DNA of 64,000 bases from Agapanthus africanus. Lineage: Eukaryota; Streptophyta; Magnoliopsida; Asparagales; Amaryllidaceae. Each line of letters begins with the position of its first letter. Position 1 is the stretch's first letter. The DNA is taken from NCBI GenBank assembly GCA_030015575.1, contig CM057346.1:564392315-564456314 (forward strand), given 5' to 3'. Under the pieces are notes generated by a model, which saw nothing but the letters and a program-made list of their open reading frames with translations, was not told where the DNA came from and ran no database searches. Made by a program: the position numbers and the translations under genes. Below are positions 31,199 through 42,378 of this stretch, one piece after another.

Positions 31199-32490
31199 TT
31201 CGTAGGGTAGGAATCTACCCCTCAGAGATTAATCGAGCAGGAATCTACACGGTGGCCTCGTGATGAGGGCTTTGATCCTTGGCGTAGATGGGTAGGAATC
31301 TACCCACCAGGGATGGACCGGGCAGGGAAGCTGCTCGGTGGCCTCGAGATGAGGGCTTCGATCCTTAGCGTTGGTGGGTAGGAAACTACCCGCTAGGGAT
31401 GGACCGGGCAGAGAAGCTGCTCGGTGGCCTCGAGATGAGGGCTTCGATCCTTGACGTAGATGGGTAGGAATCTACCCACCAGGGATAGACCGGGCAGGGA
31501 AGCTGCTCGGTGGCCTCGTGATGAAGGCTTCGATCCTCAGCGTAGATGGGTAAGAAACTACTCGCCAGGGATGGACCGGGCAGGGAAGCTGCTCGGTGGC
31601 CTCGTGATGAGGGCTTCGATCCTTAGCGTAGATGGGTAAAAAACTACCCGCTAGGGATGGACCGGGCAGGGAAGCTGCTCGGTGGCCTCGTGATGAGGGC
31701 TTTGGATCCTTGGCGTAAATGGGCAGGAAACTACCCGCCAGGGATGGATCGGGCAGGAAAGCTGCTCGGTAGCCTCGTGATGAGGGCTTCGATCCTTAGT
31801 GTAGATAGGTAGGAAACTACCCGCTAGGGATGGACCGGGAAGGGAAGCTGCTCGGTGGCCTCATGATAAGAGCTTTAGATCCTTGGCGTAGATGGGCAGG
31901 AAAATACCCGCCAGGGATGGACCGGGTAGGGAAGCTGCTCGGTGGCCTCATGATGAGGGCTTCGATCCTTAGCGTAGATGGGTAGGAAACTATCCGCTGG
32001 GGATGGACCGGGCAGGGAAGCTGTTCGGTGGCCTCGTGATGAGGGTTTTGGATCCTTGGCGTAGATGGGCAGGAAACTACCCGCCAGGGATGGACCGGGT
32101 AGGGAAGCTGCTCGATGGCCTCATGATGAAGGCTTCGGATCCTTAGCGTAGATGGGCAAGAAACTACCCGCTAGGGATGAACCGGGCAGGGAAGCTGCTC
32201 GGTGGCCTCATGATGAGGGCTTTGATCCTTAGCGTAGATGGGTAGGAAACTACCCGCTAGGGATGGACCAGGCAGGGAAGCTGCTCGGTGGCCTCGTGAT
32301 GTGGGCTTTGGATCCTTGGCGTAGATGGGCAGGAAACTACCCGCCAGGGATGGACCGGGGCAGGGAAGCTGCTCGGTGGCCTCGTGATGAGGGCTTCGAT
32401 CCTTAGCGTAGATGGGTACGAAACTACCCGCTAGGGATGGACCAGGCAGGGAAGCTGCTCAGTAGCCTTGTGATGAGAGCTTTGGATCCT
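31199..32490. repeat. 86-bp satellite array in RT-D, about 15 units
   Basis: The unit contains GTAGATGGGTAGGAAACTAC, then AGGGATGGACCGGGCAG, AAGCTGCTCGGTGGCCTC, ATGAGGGCTT and GATCCTTAGC. Intervals measured on the first units are 86 bp. Each unit can form two hairpins: GGGTAG/CTACCC around GAAA or GAAT, and CCGGGCAG/CTGCTCGG around GGAAG (one G-T pair). RT-A inserted at the left edge of the array. Confidence 0.85.
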
Positions 32491-32776
32491 TATGCGCCTT
32501 CGTGGGGTGTTGTTCAATCTTCCATGATCCGTAAAATCTGGAAGAGAGGCCGTCGCAGATGACGCGTGGCAGGAACGTGCCGATAAGGCATGATACTCCG
32601 AGATTCGCGTCGTTCCATCTTCCATTGCCCGTAAAATCAGGAAGATTGACTTCTTAGGATCTCGGGACGATTGGTGTGGTTGCTACGTAGCATTTCAATA
32701 TTGGGAAATTGAATATTTCCCTTGATCCGCTTTGCTGCGCGCGTAAATTTTGGCCATTGGAGATTTTTGTTGAGGC
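32491..32776. other. RT-D spacer before the antisense gene
   Basis: TTCCATGATCCGTAAAATC and TTCCATTGCCCGTAAAATC are two copies of one motif at about 32,520 and 32,620. No coding signal is seen. This stretch should hold upstream promoter sequence of the antisense gene. Confidence 0.45.
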
Positions 32777-32784
32777 TATAAATA
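32777..32784 (+). promoter_or_regulatory. TATA box of the RT-D antisense gene
   Basis: CTATAAATAG lies 42-49 nt before the ATG at 32,826, giving a short 5' UTR. The same word stands before the RT-B antisense gene. Confidence 0.6.
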
Positions 32785-32825
32785 GCGAAGGCATGTTGGT
32801 TTCTTTTAGCTTTGTGTTTCTGAAA

Positions 32826-33326
32826 ATGGCCGGGCGTCCGTGTGTGCTCATCAGGGAGATCATTTCTTGCAACGATGTGTACCTCTATAGTCTAGACCAC
32901 TCCGAACAGACGTATGAGGCGGTGATAGACTGCGTGGAGGGCCACTTTGGACGCCTTCTTCCCCAACGATCTCCCCTCCTCCAAGTTCTTATTTATGCGA
33001 TCTGGAGGAGGTCCCCGGGTCTGCACAATGCCCTATCTCCGCAGCTGAGGGATGAGGCGATCGAGAAGTTGTACTCGCTTTAGCAACTAGGCCTGATCTC
33101 AAAGAGCAGGCGGGACCGATCAGTGGATCGTCTTCTGGAGTGTTTCCAGAAGAAGCTGATCGTCGCTTCTTGCCCGGCGATAGGGGTTGCCGGCGCTTCC
33201 ATGGCAGCTAGGGTCAGCGGGAAACACCAGAGGGAGCGGGCCGAGGAAGCTCAGCTCCGGCTGAGGGAGATCTCCTCGGAGTACCATAAACAGTGCTTCC
33301 TTGATTCCCGGCCCCCTTTGTTGTAA
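32826..33326 (+). pseudogene. Antisense ORF of RT-D, relative of the RT-B ORF, one in-frame TAG
   Basis: The ATG at 32,826 opens a frame of 85 codons to a TAG at 33,081-33,083; beyond it the same frame continues to TAA at 33,326 (about 166 codons in all). Motifs LLPQRSPLL, AIWRR, LISKSRRDR and CFQKKL appear in the same order as LLPRRSPLL, AIWEA, LISKRRRDN and AFQQSA of the RT-B ORF. The stop therefore interrupts the conserved part. A basic and Glu-rich C-terminal helix follows. TATA upstream and AATAAA 50 nt downstream frame it as a separate transcription unit antisense to gag. Function unknown. Confidence 0.6.
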
Positions 33327-33343
33327 TTTTTATCGTAGTTTTT

Positions 33344-33382
33344 GTAAAGCTGAGAAGCCCATAATACCCTTTAATGAATAAA
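33344..33382 (+). terminator. 3' UTR motif and poly(A) signal of the RT-D antisense gene
   Basis: The 25-nt segment shared with 4,332-4,356 is followed by AATAAA at 33,377-33,382. Confidence 0.6.
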
Positions 33383-33574
33383 GTTCTTCTTTTCTGATGT
33401 ACTTTTGGCTCCTTTTATCCCTTAGTATTTTTTACATATGTTTTTCAAAAACGAGTCTAGGGATCTCGGAACTTAGAAAGAGAACAAAATTTGTGGAAGA
33501 AGTCTCTTCTAATTCAGGAGACTTAAATAATAATAATAATAAAATTGCATTGCTTCAAAAAGAAGAATATACAT

Positions 33575-35032
33575 TCATTTGTACAATTTGAGCTTCTCGG
33601 CGTTGTAAGGACGAAGAAACTTACGACCCCCGGCGTCTTGCAAGCGAATGTTGAGGTCTTCATCGGAGGAGATGATGGGTTCGTCCTTCCTAGACCTCTT
33701 CTTGGGTGGATCGCTTACACCTTCGACAGGAAGGAGGTGGTGGGTCCCGGCAGTCTCTCGAGCAAGGTCCGAGGTGACGACCATGATCTGACCGATTATT
33801 AATTCCCCGATAAGGGGATAGTTCCCCTGCTCCCGGTCTGTCTGCCGCTTGTCCCGCAGGTACTTCGCCAAGCGGCCAGAGCGGATCAACTCCTTGATGT
33901 AGTCACGGAGTTGTTTGCATTTTTCGGTCGGATGACCCTGCGACCTATGGAAGGTGCAGTACGGGTCCCGGATACGCTTAGCCACTCTATGGGTGACTGG
34001 AGAAAGCTTGAAGAATCTCTCGCCCTTTGCCTCCTCCAACAGCTCGGTCTGGGAGATGTTGAGAGGAGTGTACTCCTGGAACTTCGGGGAGTATGGTTTT
34101 GGTTGGTCGACCTTCTTCTTCTCTTCTTTGCCCCTCTTCTTTTGGTCGGCTTGGTCGCCCCGGGGCAGGTTGGCGTTCACCTCCGACTCGAGTTGGATCT
34201 CTCGTTCGGTCCAAGCTTTTATCTCGGCCATGGTCTTAGCTTGTGCTAATGCAAAAGAGCGGAGCCACTCTTTGTGCCTAAGACCCGACCTTAGTGCGGT
34301 TATAACCGTCTCATCACGGTGCTCGAGGACCTCGAGGAGGGCGTTGTAGAAGTGAGTGACATATCCCTTAAAGGATTCTTTGTCACCGCTCTTTAATGTG
34401 AAGAGGTAATAGACCGTCCCCTTCTGTCTTCGATTCCCGACGAAGTGACCAAAAAACTGGGTGGCCGGCTCATCAAAGGTAGAGATAGAGCGTAGCGCCA
34501 ATCCCCGGAACCAGTTACGACCAGCCCGGATCAGAGTGGTGGGAAAGGCGCGGCATTGAGCTGCGTCAGAGTTGTCCTGAAAGCTCATGCCCGCCGTGAA
34601 CGCATCCAAATGATCCTTTGGGTCAGACTTCCCATCAAATAGAGCTTCCTTGGGCGGCTTGTTCTTGGAGGAAACTCGTTTGGCCAGCAATTCCTCGGTG
34701 AAGGGCTTTGTGAGAGAATCCGCGGAATATCTAGCCCCTTCGCCGGATGAAGGGTCGTCTCGTCGTATGCCCTCAAGCTTCTTTTCAATGGCTTCGAGTC
34801 GGTGGTGATAACCCGAGGATTCAGCACAGTCGGAGTGGCGACTGTCCCCGCTCCTGGTCTGTGCGGCGGTACGGCTTCTATTCCGCTCTATAAAATTTCT
34901 CAGATTCTCAGGCGATGTCCTTTTGGAGTAGCCTTGACGCGAGCTGTGTGTGGTCCCGGCGAGGGAGAAAGCGTCGGTCGCGCCTGGAAGCAGGCGAGCC
35001 GACCGACACCTCCTCGGGTGGTGTGTGAGCAC
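33575..35032 (-). CDS. gag of RT-D (Ty3 Tat type), C-terminally cut before protease
   Basis: The 485-codon frame has no ATG near its start; the natural start is probably in the overlapping frame that begins near 35,381, so a frameshift near 35.0 kb is likely. Motifs in order: an Arg/Ser-rich N-terminus, the Retrotrans_gag core (ALFDGKSDPKDHLDAF, then CRAFPTTL, NWFRGL, SFKGYVTHF, ALRSGL), a Lys-rich linker and a C-x2-H-x4-H-x4-C knuckle (CTFHRSQGHPTEKC) followed by LRDYIKELIRSGRLAKYL. It ends shortly after IISSDEDL, the place where Tat polyproteins run into protease. Gag builds the particle; the missing pol makes the element dependent on others. Confidence 0.8.
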   Translation of the reverse strand: MLTHHPRRCRSARLLPGATDAFSLAGTTHSSRQGYSKRTSPENLRNFIERNRSRTAAQTRSGDSRHSDCAESSGYHHRLEAIEKKLEGIRRDDPSSGEGARYSADSLTKPFTEELLAKRVSSKNKPPKEALFDGKSDPKDHLDAFTAGMSFQDNSDAAQCRAFPTTLIRAGRNWFRGLALRSISTFDEPATQFFGHFVGNRRQKGTVYYLFTLKSGDKESFKGYVTHFYNALLEVLEHRDETVITALRSGLRHKEWLRSFALAQAKTMAEIKAWTEREIQLESEVNANLPRGDQADQKKRGKEEKKKVDQPKPYSPKFQEYTPLNISQTELLEEAKGERFFKLSPVTHRVAKRIRDPYCTFHRSQGHPTEKCKQLRDYIKELIRSGRLAKYLRDKRQTDREQGNYPLIGELIIGQIMVVTSDLARETAGTHHLLPVEGVSDPPKKRSRKDEPIISSDEDLNIRLQDAGGRKFLRPYNAEKLKLYK

Positions 35033-35446
35033 GATGGGCGTCGCTGTGATGGTCTCTTTCCCGAGACCGAGGCGTAGAGCCTAGCGGTACCCAGCGGGTC
35101 ATGGAATTAGTCGATGCGTGGGAGCCACGATTGCCCGAGTCGGCACGCTGGTGTTCGTTGGCGTGGAGGGGAGCAATGTTATTCTCTCTTCTGCGTGATC
35201 CCTCATAGGGGGAACTGCGGTCTGGGGGGCAGGGCCCGCCGCTTGAATGCGAACGGTGCGTCCACCATCGATGTGAATCTGTCGATCCGCACCGATAAGG
35301 CGTTGATGATGTTGGGAGGGGGAGTAGAATCGTCTGCGCCTCCGTTGTGGGGAAGGCGGCGGTTTGTACTGGGATCCTCACGGTTCTCGCTCGCCTTTAG
35401 GTCGAAGGCGAAAGATCAACTTTGTTGAATGGAAGAAACTTTGGCG
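35033..35446 (-). other. RT-D leader and N-terminal gag frame
   Basis: A second minus-strand frame (35,381 to 34,908) is Arg/Ser/His-rich and overlaps the gag frame. It probably encodes the original gag N-terminus, now out of frame. Confidence 0.45.
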
Positions 35447-35465
35447 TTTCCCACAGACGGCGCCA
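35447..35465 (-). other. Primer-binding site of RT-D
   Basis: TGGCGCCGTCTGTGGGAAA on the minus strand, 5 nt inside the LTR. TGGCGCC starts are usual for PBSs of Tat and Athila elements. Confidence 0.8.
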
Positions 35466-35470
35466 GCTAA

Positions 35471-36182
35471 TGGAGGGCTTGATCTCCTTCAGATGCTGTC
35501 CTCCGTCGATATGTAGCGAGCGTGGTTGAACGGCTGAGATTTGGCTTGAAGGTTGTCTCTTTGAGCGTGTGGGACCCAGTGGGTTGATTTTGAGGTGGAA
35601 GCCGAGCAATTTGCAAAGAAGTCCCGGGATGGTTGTACCACCGAGGACCCTCCGACGATCAAGTTAGCCATGCAAAATAGGCAGAGTAACGGCTTATTGG
35701 AAAAAATAGCGTTACCTGAGTCATCTAAGAGAGGGTTTTTTTATAGTGGTCGCATGGAGTGAGCAGGCGCGAAATCTTCGCCTTCGGTTACGCCCCTGAT
35801 GTTACGCCTGCATGAATGACGGGATCCCTCTGTTAATGGCAGGATACACCCATTAATGGGGGATGCGCCGGCGTGGGAAGCGGGACGTGGGATGGCGGAT
35901 ATCTCGCTTTGACGAGATACGCGGAGCCGTTGCGGGAGCGTTAAGGCCTCGCGCTCTCGTTTGACCGGGAGAGCTGGGGAGGTTTAGCTCGGCGTGAGGC
36001 TCGGAGACGGGCCGGGAGATCGAGGAAACTCAGCTCTGTAATAGCTCGGATGAACCGAGGAAGGTCATCAATGCTCGACACTGATTTTACCTCGGTAGCC
36101 CCTAGAAGTCTAGTGAGCTGTCACGGGTGACACGTCATTCGTCACGTGTCGTAATCTGAGAAATTTCCACTTATGAGCATCA
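35471..36182 (-). repeat. 5' LTR of RT-D (712 bp)
   Basis: The left edge is fixed by the PBS (on the coding strand the LTR ends CCTCCA, then TTAGC, then PBS). The outer edge at 36,182 (coding strand TGATGCTC) is inferred from the TG rule, because the partner LTR is not visible. A TATAAAAA-like box on the minus strand at about 35,738-35,745 is a candidate promoter. CACGTG-type motifs lie near 36,150. Confidence 0.6.
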
Positions 36183-37200
36183 TCCTTGTCTGACGAACGT
36201 GGGTTTCATTCTCCTAAAATAGCAGGGGGAGGGGTTGGCGCTCAAGAAAACAAAGAAATAAAATCTTTCCTGGTCCAAAGGGACAACAAGGATCCAACTT
36301 CTTTAGTGGTTTCTCTGAATGGTCCAACCAATATGGAAAAATTGAATGTGCATGGTCCCCGGTGTACATTCTTTGCAAAAAAAAGAAGTAAAATAGCCAA
36401 TGATTTCGCTTAAATGTCTTTATTGAATGCAACTTTCCATCGAGGGAATGATATGTTTAATTCATCCTTGTCACCTATGCTCTTTGATTAAGGTACCACA
36501 ACACCTGATCCGGGCTATTTAGCTGAAACATAGTCTCGCATCTAGATTATTCAATATTATATTGTTAAGGCTGCTCGAGACGATAGCCGATAACCGCATG
36601 GCGACCCATGTAAATGTTGACATCTTAACCGTTGGTCTGGCCCTGATGAATAAAGTTGATTGATCCATGCTTTGTATTTTTCATCTGTGTAATTTAAAAC
36701 AAACATTTATAGTTTCTTTCATGTTTTCAAACAAATATTTATACCGACGACATGTTTCTGTCATGTTTTCTGATGATTCATTCATGTTGCCTTGCTGTTA
36801 TAGATTAGAACTCCTATTTGGCTGGCAACTAGCTTAAGTCATGTAAACTTACCAAGCGAAGTTACCCAAGCCCATCCATCCACGGAAAACAAAACAAAAA
36901 AAAATTATATTTAGAGATATCAATGACTATAAATAGTAAATAGTTGGATGGTATAATTCTTATGTTTCCGAAAATATTTAAAGCCAACACGATCTCAAAT
37001 CCAATTTGAAGGAACACTTGTTGTCTTACCTTTCTTCACCGACCATTGCTTTTGTAACTAACATTGCAAGCGTTAAACCTCATATGGATTTCAAGATCAA
37101 GTAGCTGACATTTTGGCTTGAAAAATAGTATATACGTATTTGATTTATAATAAGGAAATTTTTAAATGAACTTGAGACCTCGCACTGAGCTCCGAACTTG
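36183..37200. other. Flanking genomic DNA
   Basis: About 1 kb with no repeat boundary and no supported ORF. It may include the upstream region of the gene whose leader exon is near 37.3 kb. Confidence 0.4.
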
Positions 37201-37209
37201 GTCCAAGTC

Positions 37210-37440
37210 AGCGCGGTTCATCGAGACCGGTGAGATTGAGGTTGTATTGACCGGTCCAAGTAAAGTTCCTTCACGCCGTTAGGTCCTCCTTGTGCTTTTG
37301 ATCCGGGGCGGACTCGGATTCTTAGTTCAGTGATTCCGAATTAGGGTTTCTTTACCGTTTCTTCTTCTTGCGATCTAGGGTTTCAATCTGAAGGTTGTTC
37401 TAAGTTCTCAACTCTCTGATCTCCCACTGAGTATAACTGT
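37210..37440 (+). other. Probable 5' UTR exon of the Ser/His-rich protein gene
   Basis: AGGGTTTC-type words, CT-rich stretches and a donor TATAACT|GTAAGT at 37,440/37,441 look like a plant leader exon. The first supported coding exon downstream on this strand begins at 46,394 directly behind an AG. The link across about 9 kb is an inference; the exon start is not determined. Confidence 0.4.
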
Positions 37441-38430
37441 AAGTGTTCTTGATCTTGATATCTTGCACGAATTAATGCTCTGATAACGTTGATTTGGATA
37501 ATTGTTTGGGGCTTTGGTATAGAAACCTGTGGATTTAGGTTTTTGATCTGGATCACTCGATTAACTGCGTGTTCTTAGGACTCGATCAAATCCCTTTATT
37601 TAGTTTTGATGATATTATTTTTTTTAATAAAAAATGTCAAAGTTGCTTCTTTCCTTCTTTGTCTTATAATTTATATGTACGATTGTGTTGTGGATTATAT
37701 ATATCAACCTCTTTGTTATGCTGATCTAATAAAGTTCTCCAAATGGGTGGAAATTTATGATTACTTTGATGAAAGATGTGTATTGGCATAATATCTATCC
37801 GTTGTTCATTCAACTAAATGCGAGAGTAGTTGTTTTCTTTAAAGTAAAGTAGATCTACCTTTTTAAGAGAGAGTTTGAGATATTAGCGCATGTTTGTATG
37901 GTCTGGGTTAAAATCCGATGAATTGAGTTTTAGATAATAATGTCCCGGAGTGCACCTATATTCCTTCAACCCAAAAATGCTAGATTTCATGTCAAATGCA
38001 TGTTTGGTTAATTCAGGATTAGGGTTTCCAATTTATAACTATATTAAAAACATTGGGCGTTGAAAATTAAAAAAAAAAAATGTTTCTCATAGTTAAAGCG
38101 GATAAGAAAAATGAAAGAAAGAGATACTGAATGGTTCAAGTTCCAAAAAAATAAGCAAGCATTCAAGCTTAGGATTGAAAAAATTAGTTTTGAGCTAATT
38201 TTTCTAATCCGGTTGAATGTACCATTTTGAGGCTTTTTGCCCTCTGGATTTACTTTTAGAAAACCCCACCCAAACAAACAATTCTGCCGGACATCCGGAA
38301 TAGAAATGGAATCTAGGCTTTCAATCCAATGGAAAGTGTATATCAAACATGCACTTAATATTAATTCACTCATGTAGAAAACTTGACCCATAGTCTGTTT
38401 TCAAGAATACATATTCCTAATGACCATATA
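37441..38430. other. Intronic or intergenic AT-rich DNA
   Basis: No coding exon or element boundary can be supported here. The short ORFs are AT-rich and lack motifs. Confidence 0.4.
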
Positions 38431-38675
38431 AAGGGTAAATTGTCTAAAAACCTTTTAATTTTAATAAGTTGTTGGGAAGAGCCCACTGTACAAAATCTTT
38501 GTGAAAAAACCCCTGAGCTGTATTTCATGTAGGCCTTGTATTAATATTACAAACAAATGGTATACAGGGGTTTTTGATTGGGCCTAGGGTTTTTTAACAA
38601 GAGCAAAAAGCCCATGGGTTTTATACAAGTTTGAAGCGGGTTGGGGGCTTTTTGACTGTTTAGTAGTTTACCCTT
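38431..38675. mobile_element. MITE-like element (245 bp)
   Basis: Terminal inverted repeats AAGGGTAAA and TTTACCCTT close a 245-bp stretch rich in AAAACCC/GGGTTTTT-type words. Flanks share ATA. No transposase, as expected for a MITE. The superfamily is not clear. Confidence 0.5.
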
Positions 38676-38689
38676 ATATATAACTATGT

Positions 38690-39395
38690 GATTAATTCTA
38701 ACGACTAATTTGAAATTGAATTAGATTCAATTATCCTGTCCTTTGGAATCATAACCCAATGAAACTTTTGGTTTATTGTACATGCTTCTTCATTCAAATC
38801 TTTCGAGAAATTGAATTTATAAAAGTGGGTGGTGAATTTAATTCTTTTACTGTTCCTTTTACCTTTAGAGTTCAAACAAATTGGACGTTGGAATTGAGTT
38901 GTTGGCATGAAATGGAAGTAGCAATATGTTAAGTTCAAGCCTTCTAGCCTCTTTTGGCTTATGCTACACGGTCTCCTTAGGAGATATCACCTCTAGGATA
39001 ACCATTGAATACATTGGGGTTTCTACTCAATGATGATGATATGAAATTTGTGTGATTGATTCTCGCAACCTATTTGAAATTGAGCCAGATCCCATAATCC
39101 TGTCATTCGAGTACTTAGCCGAATGAAACTTTTGGTTGATTGTACATGCTTCTTCCTTCATAGCTTGAGTACTTTCGGACTTGTACAGAAATTGAGTTCG
39201 TGAAATTGGCTGGAGAAACATTTCCTTTTACTTTTAGTGTTAAAAAAAACTGGGCGTTGGAATTGAGTTGTTGGCATGAAATGGAAATAGCAATATGCTA
39301 AGTTCAAGTCTTCTAGCCTGATTTGGTTTATGCTACACGGCCTCTTTAGGAACTAACACCTATAGGATAATCATTGAATACATTGGGGTTTCTAT
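38690..39395. repeat. Diverged direct duplication (offset about 368 bp)
   Basis: TTGGAATTGAGTTGTTGGCA occurs at 38,889 and 39,257. Both copies also share GTACATGCTTCTTC, TATGCTACACGG and TGAATACATTGGGGTTTCTA. Scattered indels show it is old. Confidence 0.65.
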
Positions 39396-40863
39396 GGTTT
39401 TAATATCTTTATTAAATCCGAGTTTTACCGTAATGAACAGATGATTTATTTGTAATTTCATTATTTAACTATTGGGTCAACCATGTTGAGCAGAAATAGA
39501 TTTAGCAATGTGAATATCATAATGCCTCAAACAATAAGAGCAATAGTTTCTCTTGCTGCATATTATGGTTCTTTTCCATTGAATCTTGCACACCTTGGTT
39601 CTATGTGCCTTTATTCATACACCTGCAGAAGTCATGAACTTACTTTATATTGTTATTTTTTGCATTTCAATTTTGTTAGAAATGAGTTTCATTACACTAT
39701 TTACATATTCATCTTATGGATTTTTTACATATTTTTCTTACGATGTCTCATTTTCATATTTCAGCTAAAAGAGGGCCCTTATCTCTCCTTTTATCACTTT
39801 TAAGTGTTTGTCGGTGAAACATTAACTTTCTTTTGTATAAGGTAAGAAAGTTGAGCTCATCTTAATATTTTTCTTTCTTCAGTTATATTTTGCTTCACTA
39901 TCAGTACTTGGTCCTGTTTTCTTCTCTAGTTCATATTACTATTTACTCCATGGATGTATATACTATAGACACTTGTATTATCATCATCATCACTTCCAAG
40001 TTCCATTACTATAATTACGGGGGAAGGGAAGGGGAAGCGGAGGTGTTGACATGCGTGTTTGAAAGGATATAACTGCAGCCAATTTTCCTTTGTTAATGGT
40101 GTACTAAGAAAACACGCCAGCCTATATGCGATGTAATATGAATGTTTGGAAAGAATAAAGCTTGAAAGTATTGATCGGAATTTTGAATGAGAAGGAGAAT
40201 GCTTGAAAGTGTATTTATTGGAATCTTCAATGACAAAGCTATATGCTTGACTATTTATGGAATCCCTCTAGTTTAAATTTGTGAGATTCAGTATTTTCTG
40301 CATTGAAATTCCTTGTCCTTGGCCAATTTCCTAAAATTGATTTGAAATTAAATATTTGAGATATGGATCCTGTAGCAAATATAGTTTATCATCATGGTCT
40401 AATTTCTAAATTAGCAATATTTTTTTTCAAACCTCATTATATCTAACTCGTGGCTTTTGGTTTAATGTGAGTTTAAACCCATGAACCAACTTCCATCCAT
40501 TTTCATTACACCATACAAGCAAAGCATGTATTTGGAAAAGCTAAAACAGAGGATATGCATTAAAATTGAAAATCCAGTACATTTATGTAAAGGGTAGACT
40601 CGGGAAGAAATGTAATGAGAAAAAGTTAACACCATTAGTTCGAGAACATTAGGCCACACAACTATCAGCGAGGGCAAAGACGTAACTATAAAGATAATAA
40701 AGTTTCATAATTCCTTTGCATAGTAACATCCACCTCCCCCGTATACAAGGCTTTTAATCCTAAAAACTCAGTGGAACCTCATGGCCTTGTGTTTGTTAGA
40801 TGCCTCCCCAACAAAAAAAAACCATGAAATGATAGATAAAGAATGGTATTGAGGGTCTGATTA
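39396..40863. other. Intronic or intergenic AT-rich DNA
   Basis: Nothing beyond low-complexity AT-rich sequence can be supported. ORFs here are hydrophobic by composition only. Confidence 0.4.
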
Positions 40864-40875
40864 TGAATACTACTA
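40864..40875. other. Left target duplication of the LINE
   Basis: TGAATACTACTA is repeated exactly at 43,945-43,956. Confidence 0.8.
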
Positions 40876-40937
40876 CAACAACAATTGAGTCTTTTATCCC
40901 AAGCATATGGGGTAGGCTGCATGAACCAACATGAGAA

Positions 40938-41657
40938 TCACGCCGGGTCCAGCACATGAATCCTCCGCCTCCACTCACTCCTATCGAACAATATACTTTT
41001 ATTGAGGCCTCTGGCAACCATATCTTTTCGTATCACCCCCATCCATGTTTTCTTTAGTCTTCCTTTCATCTTTTTGACATTGCCTATATCGAGAGTATCC
41101 ATTCGTTGAACCGGTGATTCCATAGGTTTGCGTCGCACATGACCAAACCATCTTAACCGGTTTTCCCGCATCTTTTCCTCCACAGGTGCTACACCAAATT
41201 TTGCACGAATATCTTTATTTCGCACATTATCTTTTCTAGTGTTACCACACATCCAACGAAGCATGCACGTGTCCACTATGTGCATCTTCTGTATATGATG
41301 CTTCTTAGGAGTCCAGTATTCTATACCATATAATAAGGTAGGTCGAATAACACTCCGATAAAACTTCCTTTTCAACCTCAACAGAAATTTACGATCGCAC
41401 AAAATCCTTGTTGCACTCCTCCATTTCAACCAACTAGTTTGGATCCTTTGATTGACATCGCTATTGAACTCCCCATTCTTTTGGATGATGGAACCCAGAT
41501 ATCTAAATTGATTGCTCAGTGATATCTCTTGTCTATCCAGTGTTATACCACTGTGGTCTCGACTTCTTTGTTTGCTGAATTTGCAATGCATATATGTTGT
41601 CTTGGACGTGCTCAATCTGAACCCTTGAGATTCCAAAGTTTGCCTACATATCTCCAA
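40938..41657 (-). pseudogene. RTE reverse transcriptase, C-terminal part
   Basis: A 239-codon frame covers the thumb region and the conserved RTE tail (RWFGHVRRKP, WMGVIRKD). It is separated from the RT core by a frame break at 41,657. Confidence 0.75.
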
Positions 41658-41924
41658 TTAGGTATTAACCCTTTCTTTCGTCTCATTTACTAGAACAATA
41701 TTATCAGCGAATAGCATACATCCAGGTATCTCATCTTGGATGGTTCTAGTAAGCTCATCCATCACGATGGTAAACAAGAATGGACTTAATGCGGATCCTT
41801 GATGTAAACCAATTGTAATCGGAAAATCACTCGTTAGGCCGTCGTAAGTTCTGACGTTTGCCACCTCTCCATCGTACGTGTCCTTGATTATGTCAATGTA
41901 TCTGACTGGGACCTCCTTCATCAT
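41658..41924 (-). pseudogene. RTE reverse transcriptase, catalytic core fragment
   Basis: It contains GLHQGSALSPFLFTIVMDEL and LFADNIVL. The second Asp of the catalytic FADD pair is Asn, so catalysis would be lost. Confidence 0.8.
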
Positions 41925-42378
41925 TGTCCCCCATAATACCTTTCTAAGTACCTTGTCGTATGCTTTCTCGAAGTCAATAAAATATCATATGCAGATCTCT
42001 TTCTCCTCGCTCGAAGATGCTCAACAAGTTAACGAAGCAAATGAATAGCCTCTGTCGTCGATCATTTAGGCATGAACCCAAACTGGTTCTATGTTATCTT
42101 AACATCCTTCCTCGGCCTGTGTTTAATCACTCTCTCCCAAAGCTTCATGGTGTGACACATAAGTTTTATTTCACGGTAATTTGATCAATTTTGAATGTCA
42201 CCCTTATTCTTGGAGATGGGTACAAGGATATTTTTACTCCACTTATTTGGCATCTTTTTGGTATGTCAAATCTTATTAAATAGATCGGTCAGCCATTTAA
42301 CGTTTATCTCTCATAAGTATCTTCAAAGCTCGATAAGAATCCCGTCCGGACCAACCGTTTTTCTTGATTTTATTTTTT

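Larger units (their letters stand above)
31199..36182 (-). mobile_element. RT-D, right fragment: minus-strand Ty3 Tat/Retand-type element with gag but no pol
   Basis: On the minus strand: 5' LTR (35,471-36,182), spacer, PBS, gag (35,032 to 33,575), then a + strand antisense gene, an 86-bp satellite and, beyond RT-A, the coiled-coil ORF. The 3' LTR is left of the window or of RT-E. Gag is followed by no protease, RT, RNase H or integrase, which fits the gag-only non-autonomous class described in plants as TR-GAG. The base after the 5' LTR edge starts tcctt, the expected TSD; its partner is not in the window. Confidence 0.8.

Noticed and set aside
33911-34349. + strand ORFs across RT-D gag
   Set aside because: Shadows of the gag frame; they lack the antisense-gene promoter and homology seen at 32,826.
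38044-38391. 115-codon minus-strand ORF near 38.2 kb
   Set aside because: AT-rich, hydrophobic by composition, without motif or gene context.
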